Source: Nodularia sp034931045
GTDB lineage: Bacteria; Cyanobacteriota; Cyanobacteriia; Cyanobacteriales; Nostocaceae
Reading direction: 5' to 3'
Assembly (NCBI RefSeq): GCF_034931045.1
Contig: NZ_JAYGHH010000016.1
Coordinates: 19,969-83,968 of the forward strand
DNA: 64,000 nt
Positions 1 through 7,250 of this stretch are shown one piece after another (the first letter of the stretch is position 1; each line of letters begins with the position of its first letter). A program made the translations under genes and the position numbers. The notes beneath the pieces were generated by a model, which worked only from the letters and a program-made list of their open reading frames with translations, was not told where the DNA came from and ran no database searches.

Positions 1-174
1 CGGAATATACTTCATCAAACACTCAGACACGTGTTGAAAAGTATTGAAGTCATCGTTTAAAACAATCACCTTGTAATTTGGATAAGTCTTGCGGACAACT
101 TGAGTAGTCTTTCCAGGAGCTACAGTTGGTGCTGTACCCGCTCCATATACAGCTGCTGAAAGTCTTGTAACCAT
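1..174 (-). CDS. clpS: ATP-dependent Clp protease adaptor ClpS (partial, C-terminus off the window)
   Basis: The first 58 codons read from ATG at 174 toward the left edge. The core KVIVLNDDFNTFQHVSECL matches the ClpS N-end-rule adaptor signature, in which the hydrophobic N-degron pocket is built from the LNDD(D/E)xxT region and the following helix. ClpS delivers substrates with destabilising N-termini to the ClpC/ClpA AAA+ unfoldase in the cytosol. About 25 N-terminal residues rich in Ala, Thr and Gly precede the core, as is usual for the flexible arm. The gene is cut by the window edge, so about 40 C-terminal residues are missing. Cyanobacteria often have two ClpS copies, and which one this is cannot be told here. 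Confidence 0.9.
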   Translation of the reverse strand, partial: MVTRLSAAVYGAGTAPTVAPGKTTQVVRKTYPNYKVIVLNDDFNTFQHVSECLMKYIP

Positions 175-308
175 AAAACAGTGAGCCAACAGAATTTTAC
201 AAAACTACACTATAAATAACTAGTCTAGTCTATTGTCTGGAGAGTAGGGAATGGGGAGCATGAGCAATTACTAGCCCTGGCGATTAGAAATCACGGCTAT
301 ACAAACTA

Positions 309-358
309 AGTTCGCCTGCGCGGACTAGGAATCAAAATATTTTAACCCACGTAGGCGG
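309..358. repeat. GC-rich intergenic repeat fragment
   Basis: The segment has GCCTGCGCGGACT at one end and CCCACGTAGGCGG at the other, in otherwise AT-rich spacer. This pair of words is, from memory, a common dispersed intergenic repeat in Nostoc-type genomes. A second fragment of the same kind of repeat (GTCGCGACTACACAGGCAAA) sits at about 2652-2675, on the other side of the FAD oxidoreductase gene. Confidence 0.4.
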
Positions 359-417
359 CCTTTCATCTGGGAAGACGCTATTTTCAATCCCTTGGTGCTG
401 TAACAATTTTGCTAACC

Positions 418-2466
418 CTAACGCCAATTCTCCCAGTCTTCGTTAAAAATCGAAGTATCAGGGAAAGCGGTCGGGTTGCCATTTTGCTGCAACAGACGTT
501 TGAGAGCTTGTAATTGTGCTGCTGGTCTTGGTAAATTCTCTACCAGTTGATAAGGTGCAACTTGATTTTTTAAAGAGAAAGCCGCAGTAGTTCCCGCCGC
601 AGCACCAGCAGACCATTCAAATGAGTGTACCCGATAGGCTGCCGCCGCAATATGACTGGTAGCAATACTTTTACCCCCCACAATCAAATTATCGATTTTC
701 TGGGGAATCATGGCTCTGAGGGCAATTTGGAAGGGATAAGCTTGACCAGCACCGCGCCTTTCTCCAGGACGCTCTCTGTTACCAGCCGCTTCTGGAGGGC
801 TTTTTTCCATGCAAGGATGGAAGTCTATGGCATAGTGACCAATACCGACAGCATCGGGGAAAATAGTCGAACGAGTCCGCCGCATTACTTGTTCAGGTGG
901 CTTTTTACCTATAATTACGGATACTGCTTCTAAGCCTGCAAGGGTTCCTTGTAATCGCCGGTACATATCGGCTGGAAGTGTCTGGCGATAATATTCATCG
1001 TTGTAGTCGCGGCGAGAAATATCAGTTTCCCAAATCGTAAACCCTCCTGGTTGTCCCCAACTGGGACGGCCAATAATCCGCCGTCCTTCGCGCATATAGG
1101 GATATTTCGATAAGCCGTGCGCTGTTCCCATAGGGGAATTTAAGCCGGAGATAAAACGATGATTTGGGTGTTGCTGCTTTACACCTTTTCCTAGTTGAGA
1201 ATCTGTAGTCCCAGCTACTAGCCAGTAATAATACGAAAGTGAAATTTCCTCACCTTTGCGGAGGCTTTCTGTCCGCAGTCCTCCCATCCAGCCACCTGGC
1301 TGCAACTGTTGAGTAGCTTGTAACTGTTGGCGCGTGTAAACTAGGTTATCTTGGGCAGTTCCTGGGCGATAGTCGTTACCCCAAGTCCAGTTTTGCATAG
1401 AAATGTCCCCTGGTGTGGGTGTTGAAAATCTTACACCTCCAAATGTTGCTGGTTCTCCCTGTTGCGGACTCCAAATGCGGCGATAGGTGAAAACTAAGTC
1501 AAAGTTTGCCAGTCGCTGTAATTCATAACTAAAATATGGAGAATACTGTAAATAAAATGGTGGCATTTTCTGGGGTTGCGGTTCCTTGGTAGCCTCCATT
1601 GCAAAAGTGTAAGTAAAGCCTTGGGTACAATAAGGATCATTTTGGACGCTGGAAGAAGAAGGTTCCAAATGAGAACGAGGGTCAATACCCAAGCGGTAGG
1701 GAACATCAGCAAGGGCGATGATTTCCCCTGTTTCGCTGGCATCAACAACGTACCATTTTGGGGCGTTTCCTTGGCTTTTTGGGGGAACTAAGCGAATAAT
1801 ATTTTTTGTGAACCTAGATGAGTTTTGGTAGCTATAAGCATCTTCTATAGTTTGAGATAAAGTGAAGGTGTTATGAGGTGGTGCGCCTTTTGCTGGTTGA
1901 TGTTGAATTGCAATAGCATTACTAATTAATTGTCCACCACCCTCAACTGTAGAAGATGTAATTTCTAAATCCTTAATTACCGTATTTGGGAACCATTCTA
2001 ACTTGCCTCTACCCTTTTTCTGTGCATCTTTGAGCATCTGAGTCATGATGGTATGAGCATCACGAGGCAAAAAGCAAGAGTCACTTACCCAGCAGTCCCC
2101 AGGATTAAGTTTACCGTATTTGCGTTCAATGCGATTTCGCAATTCCAAGTAGCCACGAGAATAAAATTGGCGACTGCGCTGGGTGGGGCGTTCATCTAAT
2201 GCAGATGTCCCTTGGGAAGAAATTTGTCCTCCTAACCAATCGGTAATTTCTGTGAGGCAAACTTTGCGCCCCGCTAGTAAACCTTCGTAAGCTGTAGCGA
2301 CACCAGAAAGTCCACCACCCACAACTAATATCTCACAAATTACGGTTTTGTCTGGGTTTCTGGGTGGTGCGGCAACAATGGTAGAATCAGGTGCCATCAA
2401 TTGAGATATTAAGCTGACACTGATTAGTGATGTCAGGCTGTATGCTAATTTATGTCTACGCTTCAT
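418..2466 (-). CDS. Exported FAD-dependent oxidoreductase
   Basis: 682 aa. Residues 1-32 are a signal peptide (basic MKRRHK, a hydrophobic stretch, then an Ala-containing cleavage region). The dinucleotide-binding fold follows at once: ILVVGGGLSGVATAYEG is the GxGxxG beta-alpha-beta motif, with the acidic residue ending strand 2 in CLTEITDWLGGQ. This is the FAD_oxidored (PF12831-like) family, in which GGQ follows the first acidic residue. A second conserved patch near the C-terminus (NLIVGGKSIATSHIAAAAYR) closes the FAD site. The substrate is unknown. Export with bound cofactor would usually need Tat, but no clear RR motif is visible, so the route is uncertain. It is monocistronic on the minus strand, followed by a spacer with a GC-rich repeat. 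Confidence 0.85.
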   Translation of the reverse strand: MKRRHKLAYSLTSLISVSLISQLMAPDSTIVAAPPRNPDKTVICEILVVGGGLSGVATAYEGLLAGRKVCLTEITDWLGGQISSQGTSALDERPTQRSRQFYSRGYLELRNRIERKYGKLNPGDCWVSDSCFLPRDAHTIMTQMLKDAQKKGRGKLEWFPNTVIKDLEITSSTVEGGGQLISNAIAIQHQPAKGAPPHNTFTLSQTIEDAYSYQNSSRFTKNIIRLVPPKSQGNAPKWYVVDASETGEIIALADVPYRLGIDPRSHLEPSSSSVQNDPYCTQGFTYTFAMEATKEPQPQKMPPFYLQYSPYFSYELQRLANFDLVFTYRRIWSPQQGEPATFGGVRFSTPTPGDISMQNWTWGNDYRPGTAQDNLVYTRQQLQATQQLQPGGWMGGLRTESLRKGEEISLSYYYWLVAGTTDSQLGKGVKQQHPNHRFISGLNSPMGTAHGLSKYPYMREGRRIIGRPSWGQPGGFTIWETDISRRDYNDEYYRQTLPADMYRRLQGTLAGLEAVSVIIGKKPPEQVMRRTRSTIFPDAVGIGHYAIDFHPCMEKSPPEAAGNRERPGERRGAGQAYPFQIALRAMIPQKIDNLIVGGKSIATSHIAAAAYRVHSFEWSAGAAAGTTAAFSLKNQVAPYQLVENLPRPAAQLQALKRLLQQNGNPTAFPDTSIFNEDWENWR

Positions 2467-2554
2467 AGTGAGAGAAAGTCCTTAACTCCTATCATTGATG
2501 TGTAGACGGTAGCATCTGACAAATGTTAATCACAAGTTCACCCCATAGTTACGC

Positions 2555-2586
2555 AAAAAAAGCCAGATTTAAAACCTGACTTTTTT
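2555..2586 (-). terminator. Rho-independent terminator, probably for the RRM gene
   Basis: Read on the minus strand, AAAAAAGTCAG pairs with CTGGCTTTTTT (one U-G wobble) around a 9-nt loop and runs into further T residues. It lies 313 bp beyond the stop of the RNA-binding protein gene and upstream of the FAD gene, so it would separate the two minus-strand genes. Confidence 0.6.
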
Positions 2587-2899
2587 ACACGTTAAGGAAA
2601 TTCCCACTAACAAAATAACTAGCTTGTAGGCTCAGATATTGCACCGGGCGACGGTCAGTCGCGACTACACAGGCAAAACCCTGAGACTCAATGCCGTAAA
2701 ACACCCTAATGGCATGACAAGCTTAAAGTATTGCATTATGTTTCTCTTGTGGAACAGGAATCTTGCCTGTTTTGGGCAGACTAGAGAGCTTACCCCACAA
2801 TATTTATGGTTATGCACAACATTAGCTGTGTCAGTCCACTACAAATACTGGCTAATTGATATTTAGTAATTCCCTAAATGAATTTTTTAGTTATGAAGT
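2587..2899. other. Non-coding spacer with repeat remnants
   Basis: A repeat fragment (GTCGCGACTACACAGGCAAA) lies at about 2652-2675. A small hairpin, AACAGG / CCTGTT with a 7-nt loop, lies at 2753-2771. A plus-strand reading frame of 75 codons crosses this spacer but has no recognisable domain or ribosome binding site and overlaps these repeats, so no gene is called. Confidence 0.45.
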
Positions 2900-3217
2900 T
2901 TAGTAGCGGTTACGACCACCACCTCCACCACCATATCCTCCTCCTCTGTTACCACCACCAAAGGAACCTCTGTCTTCCTTGGGTTTAGCCTTATTCACTT
3001 TTAGTCCGCGACCCATCCATTCAGCACCATCTAGGGCTTCAATGGCAGCTGTTTCTTCTGCTTCACTTTCCATTTCCACAAAAGCAAAACCACGCATCCG
3101 GCCTGTTTCACGGTCAGTAGGTACTTGAACCCGCTTAACAGTGCCATATTCAGCGAATACTCCACTGAGATCCGCTTCTGTAACCTCGTAAGAAAGGTTG
3201 CCTACGTAAATCGACAT
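2900..3217 (-). CDS. Glycine-rich RRM RNA-binding protein (cyanobacterial Rbp)
   Basis: 105 aa. A single RNA recognition motif fills residues 1-80, with RNP2 (IYVGNL) at residues 3-8 and RNP1 (RGFAFVEM) near residue 43. The tail is short and Gly/Arg-rich (GGGYGGGGGGRNRY). This is the architecture of the cyanobacterial Rbp family, related to plant glycine-rich RNA-binding proteins. Several members are induced by cold, and some affect localisation of photosynthetic mRNAs. The spacer upstream is about 300 bp, which allows a long 5' leader of the type reported for cold-induced rbp genes, but no leader element is proven here. Which paralogue (rbpA-G) it is cannot be decided from the sequence alone. 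Confidence 0.92.
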   Translation of the reverse strand: MSIYVGNLSYEVTEADLSGVFAEYGTVKRVQVPTDRETGRMRGFAFVEMESEAEETAAIEALDGAEWMGRGLKVNKAKPKEDRGSFGGGNRGGGYGGGGGGRNRY

Positions 3218-3519
3218 CGGATTGTCTCCAAAATTATTACTGTGTATAGATTTAAATTTCGGAGAATTAAATTTGTAGATACCAAAAGGGAATACCTGTC
3301 AATACTCAAAACAAATACTGTCACCGAATAAATCCTAATATTCTTAAGATTACACACAAGCTAACTATCTGTATATAGTAGATAGTTAAAATATGATTAA
3401 CTTCTTAAGTTGTGTCTGCCTTTGGTACTTCGCATAAGCGTTATGTTACTTAGCAGTTCACTTTTCACAAGTTCTCACCAAACCAATGTAATATACAGAT
3501 AAGTTTATAAAAATTAACA
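3218..3519. other. Divergent spacer upstream of the RRM gene
   Basis: AT-rich spacer of 302 bp between the minus-strand RRM gene and the plus-strand hypothetical gene. It must hold both promoters and the RRM gene's leader. A short imperfect inverted repeat (CTATCTGTATATAGTAGATAG, about 3366-3386) is the only structure seen. Confidence 0.4.
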
Positions 3520-3810
3520 ATGGTAGAACGCCCAATCAAGAAATCGGAACGTCAATCCCAAGCAATTACAGACAACAGTTCCGAAAATTCCGATTCTATG
3601 GTTCCTGTAGAATCTCAGTCTAAAAGCTTGAAACCAGTTGTTAATCGCTCGTCTAACACGGGTAAAAAATCATCTTTAAAAGATGATACTAGGCAAAAAG
3701 TTAATCCTGCCTTGGCACGTGGTCCAAAACCCGTTAAACCGCCAGTTAGTGTCAAAACCGAACCTGAAAGCGAATCTGAATCCATCTCTGATGAGTCTGT
3801 TGAGTCCTGA
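3520..3810 (+). CDS. Conserved hypothetical, disordered, charged small protein
   Basis: 96 aa with no globular domain or hydrophobic segment. The N-terminus (MVERPIKKSERQ) and the central NPALARGPKPVKPP segment look like a small protein that I recall as widespread in filamentous cyanobacteria. The C-terminus is acidic (ESESESISDESVES). Composition is Ser/Lys/Pro/Glu-rich, so the chain is probably disordered. It starts at the first ATG after the spacer and has no close operon partner. No function can be assigned. Confidence 0.7.
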   Translation: MVERPIKKSERQSQAITDNSSENSDSMVPVESQSKSLKPVVNRSSNTGKKSSLKDDTRQKVNPALARGPKPVKPPVSVKTEPESESESISDESVES

Positions 3811-3902
3811 TTGCTGATTCTGGAATATAAACCTAGTTATTTCAAGGTTGTAAGTTGGAGCCTTTATTTCTTCTGGGAAATTCCTAAACTACCCCTACAG
3901 AT

Positions 3903-4067
3903 ATGGCAAGTGAATCATCTGCTTCCTGGCTGACTCGAACCAAGCAACAGCATTTGATTTCACTTGCGCCTTCTCCGATTGACTACTTTTTCTTTATACA
4001 AGCTGCGACCAATAAGGATTTTGGTGATTTAACCTCGTTCCTTATGTACAGCTTTTGTTTTCTGTAG
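3903..4067 (+). CDS. Possible small ORF, 54 aa
   Basis: An ATG-to-TAG frame of 55 codons lies in the gap between the hypothetical gene and the convergent IF3 gene. The product (starts MASESSASWLTRTKQQ, ends LTSFLMYSFCFL) is not one I recognise. There is no good Shine-Dalgarno sequence and no neighbour to support it. It could be a real small protein, a decayed fragment or chance. Confidence 0.2.
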   Translation: MASESSASWLTRTKQQHLISLAPSPIDYFFFIQAATNKDFGDLTSFLMYSFCFL

Positions 4068-4093
4068 TTAAAAGATATCCCTGAAAGCTTATT

Positions 4094-4585
4094 TTAAGCA
4101 GGAACGACTTGAACAATCAGTGAGCGTTTATCCAGTGACTGGACTTTACCTACTTCACTCAAAGCAGCGACAATGCGGTCTAGCATTTCTCCAGCTTGCT
4201 CGCGATGTTGATGTTCTCGACCTCGCAAACGTATAGCAAACTTGACGGAATCGCCTTTACTCAACCATTGCGTCGCTTGCTCAATACGTAAATTATAGTC
4301 AGCTATACCCACGTTTGGACGGAATCGAACTTCCTTGACTGTGGGTCTAGCACTCTGGGTTTGACGTTTTTTCTTTTGATACTGAAGCTTACCATAGTTG
4401 ATAATCTTCGCAACTGGTGTGTCTTTGCTTTCGGAGACTACAACCAGGTCAAGGTCTACACTTTCTGCTAGCTGTAGAGCTTCGGAAGTGTCAACCAGAC
4501 CACGGTTATTATTCTCATGATCAATCAAGTAGACTTGATTTGACTTGATTTGCGAGTTGATTAGTTGTTTTTTGACTACGATAAT
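4094..4585 (-). CDS. infC: Translation initiation factor IF-3 (divergent copy), probable AUU start
   Basis: 163 aa if started at ATT (4585-4583). IF3 features run the whole length: INSQIKSNQVYLIDHENNN aligns with the IF3 N-domain start (INxxIR...VRLID), KIINYGKLQYQKKKRQ is the interdomain linker, and KEVRFRPNVGIADYNLRIEQ plus KFAIRLRGREHQH are the C-domain core that binds 16S rRNA. The first standard start codon in frame is TTG at 4528, which would remove the opening IN..IR helix. Upstream of it the frame stays open back to TAA at 4597-4595. An AAGAGG Shine-Dalgarno (4596-4591) lies 5 nt before ATT. AUU initiation is the classic infC trait used for autoregulation in E. coli. The protein looks divergent from the usual cyanobacterial IF3 and may be a second paralogue. 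Confidence 0.85.
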   Translation of the reverse strand: MIVVKKQLINSQIKSNQVYLIDHENNNRGLVDTSEALQLAESVDLDLVVVSESKDTPVAKIINYGKLQYQKKKRQTQSARPTVKEVRFRPNVGIADYNLRIEQATQWLSKGDSVKFAIRLRGREHQHREQAGEMLDRIVAALSEVGKVQSLDKRSLIVQVVPA

Positions 4586-4839
4586 GATTGCCTCTTAATT
4601 TACTAGTTTTCTGTGCCAGCAATACTATACTAAGGTAACACAATCATCACTGTCCTTCTTCTGTCATTTGCTATGAAATATTAAGTTTTTTGGGGCTGAA
4701 ATGCCGAAAGACAAAAATCTGCTAGGGTGCGTTTCTATATTTTTGCAGACTTGCACGCCATAAAGTATTCGGACAGAATTAAATTCTGGTATAGATTGGA
4801 GATAGGCAAGCCACTTCAAAAACTGACCCAAGAATCAGG

Positions 4840-7053
4840 ATGGTTCTTATGAAGCGCAAAAATCAAGTTGTCCTCTCTTTAGTATTGAAAAGCGCTATTG
4901 TCTTTTCGCCCTTGCTACTGTCTGCTGGTATTGCTAGTGGAGAAACTAGGCCATCCGTTTCCACTGAACTAAATACTACTCAGATATTATTTCATCAGCA
5001 GCCGGGAAGATTGGCTCAGTTGCAAGCACAACAGCCGACTCAAGAGCAAGTCCCACCGGTTGGGGCGCAACCTTTGAATAGTACGATTGTTTTATTCAAT
5101 GTGTGGTTGGTGATATTGAGTCTGTTTCCTGTGGCGGTAATTGCTTTATTCTGGTTGTTGCGAAAAGTGGCAATTCGTGAAATTGTTCATCGAGCCATGA
5201 AGCAACTACAGGGAGTGGAAAATTTACAAAACCAGCTAACTATTGTGAAGCAAGATGCTGAAAATCTAATTCAAGAATCGAAAAAGGTAAATCGGGAATT
5301 AGAAAAAGAAGTTGCGACTTTGCAAGCAAATATTAAAAAAGAACAAGACAATTTAGCTAATTTGACTTCTGAATTGTTGGAGTCTAGAGATAATATTTTG
5401 GCAGGATTGAAAACAGAAATTCAAAATATTCAAGAAAATTTAGAGTCCGAATTTGTTATAAAATTATCTCAATTAGAATTGTCAGCACAACAAACAAGAG
5501 ATAAAACAATAGAAACTTTAGAAAAGTTAAACTCTGATTTTAACCATAAACTAGATGAATTGCTGTTTGAAGCTGCACAACAAAAGAATATAACTCTGGA
5601 AGATTTAGAAAAATCTAGGCTTGAATTTATTGCCCAGCTTTCTAGCTTACAGTCTGAAACTCAGCAAAATCAGGATAAGACTGGGGAAATGTTCAAAAAT
5701 TTACAGGTGGATGCTCAACAAGAAAAGAATGAGATTATAGAAAATGTCAGAGCATTAGAGAATTTATTTAAATCAGAAATATCAGAATTAGAATCGGAAA
5801 CTCAGCAACACAAAGATAGTATTTTCGAGAGTTTAGGAAGTTTGCGGGGAGATGCACAAGAGGAGAAAGATAAAACCTTGGCAACTTTAGGAGAATTAGA
5901 GAATTTATTTAAATGTAAAGTAGCGGAATTACAGTCTGAGATTCAGCAAGAAAAAGATATTATTTTGGAAAATTTAACAAAATTACAGTTAGATTTTGCT
6001 TCTCAATTATCGGAATTACAGGTTGATGCTCAAAAACATAAAGAGCTTATTATTGCCAATTTAGAAGCATCAGGTTCTGAGTTTACTGACCAATTTTCGG
6101 AATTACAATTAAATGCTCAAGAACAAAAGTTGTTAATTCTGGAAAAGTTAGAAAAATTAGAGACGGATTTTGTGGCTCAACTTTCTGAGTTGCAGTTAGA
6201 TGCTCAAGAACGCAAGAATATAATTTTGCAGGAGTTGATGAATGCTGAACTGTCATCTGTTGCAGAAAAGGTAGAAATTCCAGAACAGTTGGTAAATACT
6301 CAGTCGCTATCTATTGTGGAAAAGGCCGAAATTCCAGAAATTCAGCCACCACCGTCAGAGTTAGTTAATGATTATCTCCAAGAGGGAGACGAGTTATTTG
6401 CTCAAAGAAAATATGAAGAGGCGATCGCACTCTATGATAAGTTAGTAGAAGCTGAACCTGATAATCATGTTGCTTGGTTAAAACACGGTTTAACTCTAGG
6501 AAGACTGCAACGCTACAAAGATGCGATCGCTGACTATGAAAAGGCTATTGAAATTCAACCAGATTATCATCAGGCTTGGTGCGATCGCGGTGTGGCTTTT
6601 GGTAAACTAGGACAACAGCAAAAAGCTTTCGATTCTTTTGATAAAGCTACCCAAGTGAAACCTGATGATCCGGTGGCTTGGTTGAATCGTGGTCTGGCTT
6701 TGATAGAATTAGAAAGATATGAGGATGCGATCGCTAGTTTTGATCAAGCTATAGACATTAATCCCAACTCTGCCAAAGTCTGGGATAAACGCGGTTATGC
6801 TCTGGTAAGATTAGGAGAAGATGATGAGGCGATCGCTAGTTTTGACAAAGCATTAGAAATTAATCCCAACTATGCAAGTGCGTATTATGATAAAGCCGCT
6901 TGTTACGCACTGCAAAGACAACTTAAATTAGCCTTGGCAAATCTGCAACAAGCAATTGAACTGAATCCCAGATATCAAGAAGATGCAGCATTTGATATTG
7001 ATTTTGATGAAATTGCTGATGATAAAAGTTTTAAGGAACTGATATCGAAATAG
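4840..7053 (+). CDS. Membrane-anchored coiled-coil TPR protein
   Basis: 737 aa. Residues 1-35 form a signal-like hydrophobic N-terminus and about 83-106 a transmembrane helix (VWLVILSLFPVAVIALFWLL). From about 115 to 480 the chain is a long coiled coil, whose later part is built from 29-residue repeats around SELQ(V/L)(D/N)AQ. From about 505 to the end come five to six tetratricopeptide repeats (for example AWLNRGLALIELERYEDAIA). TPRs usually act as a protein-docking platform. The TPR section holds several in-frame HIP1 sites, the coiled-coil section none. An alternative start at the ATG at 4849 would drop three residues. Partner and function are unknown. The overall shape suggests a membrane-tethered scaffold. 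Confidence 0.8.
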   Translation: MVLMKRKNQVVLSLVLKSAIVFSPLLLSAGIASGETRPSVSTELNTTQILFHQQPGRLAQLQAQQPTQEQVPPVGAQPLNSTIVLFNVWLVILSLFPVAVIALFWLLRKVAIREIVHRAMKQLQGVENLQNQLTIVKQDAENLIQESKKVNRELEKEVATLQANIKKEQDNLANLTSELLESRDNILAGLKTEIQNIQENLESEFVIKLSQLELSAQQTRDKTIETLEKLNSDFNHKLDELLFEAAQQKNITLEDLEKSRLEFIAQLSSLQSETQQNQDKTGEMFKNLQVDAQQEKNEIIENVRALENLFKSEISELESETQQHKDSIFESLGSLRGDAQEEKDKTLATLGELENLFKCKVAELQSEIQQEKDIILENLTKLQLDFASQLSELQVDAQKHKELIIANLEASGSEFTDQFSELQLNAQEQKLLILEKLEKLETDFVAQLSELQLDAQERKNIILQELMNAELSSVAEKVEIPEQLVNTQSLSIVEKAEIPEIQPPPSELVNDYLQEGDELFAQRKYEEAIALYDKLVEAEPDNHVAWLKHGLTLGRLQRYKDAIADYEKAIEIQPDYHQAWCDRGVAFGKLGQQQKAFDSFDKATQVKPDDPVAWLNRGLALIELERYEDAIASFDQAIDINPNSAKVWDKRGYALVRLGEDDEAIASFDKALEINPNYASAYYDKAACYALQRQLKLALANLQQAIELNPRYQEDAAFDIDFDEIADDKSFKELISK

Positions 7054-7065
7054 AATATAGAACCT

Positions 7066-7140
7066 CACCCCCCAGTCCCTCTTCTTCTCCTCAAGGGAGA
7101 CGCTACGCGAAGATAAGGAGAGGGGAGTAGAGGCGAAACC
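7066..7140. repeat. Palindromic intergenic repeat with nested GC-rich repeat
   Basis: CCCTCTTCTTCTCCT and AGGAGAGGGG face each other around GGGAGACGCTACGCGAAG (7095-7112). That inner word belongs to a GC-rich repeat family seen again at about 36388-36412 and 56301-56314. It looks like one small repeat inserted into the loop of another, in the 3' spacer between convergent genes. Confidence 0.5.
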
Positions 7141-7250
7141 GAAATTCCAGCTTTCCCCTTAGTTTTGGACGGTTAACTTTTTCTATCCACTTTCCTCCAA
7201 AACTTAATCTTAAGGGTTTTCAAGCTGCCTTCATATAATCAATACTATAT

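Noticed and set aside
625..933. 102-codon plus-strand frame inside the FAD oxidoreductase gene
   Set aside because: It lies wholly within a well-supported gene on the other strand and shows no domain.
2639..2866. 75-codon plus-strand frame in the spacer before the RRM gene
   Set aside because: No ribosome site or domain; overlaps repeat fragments and a small hairpin.
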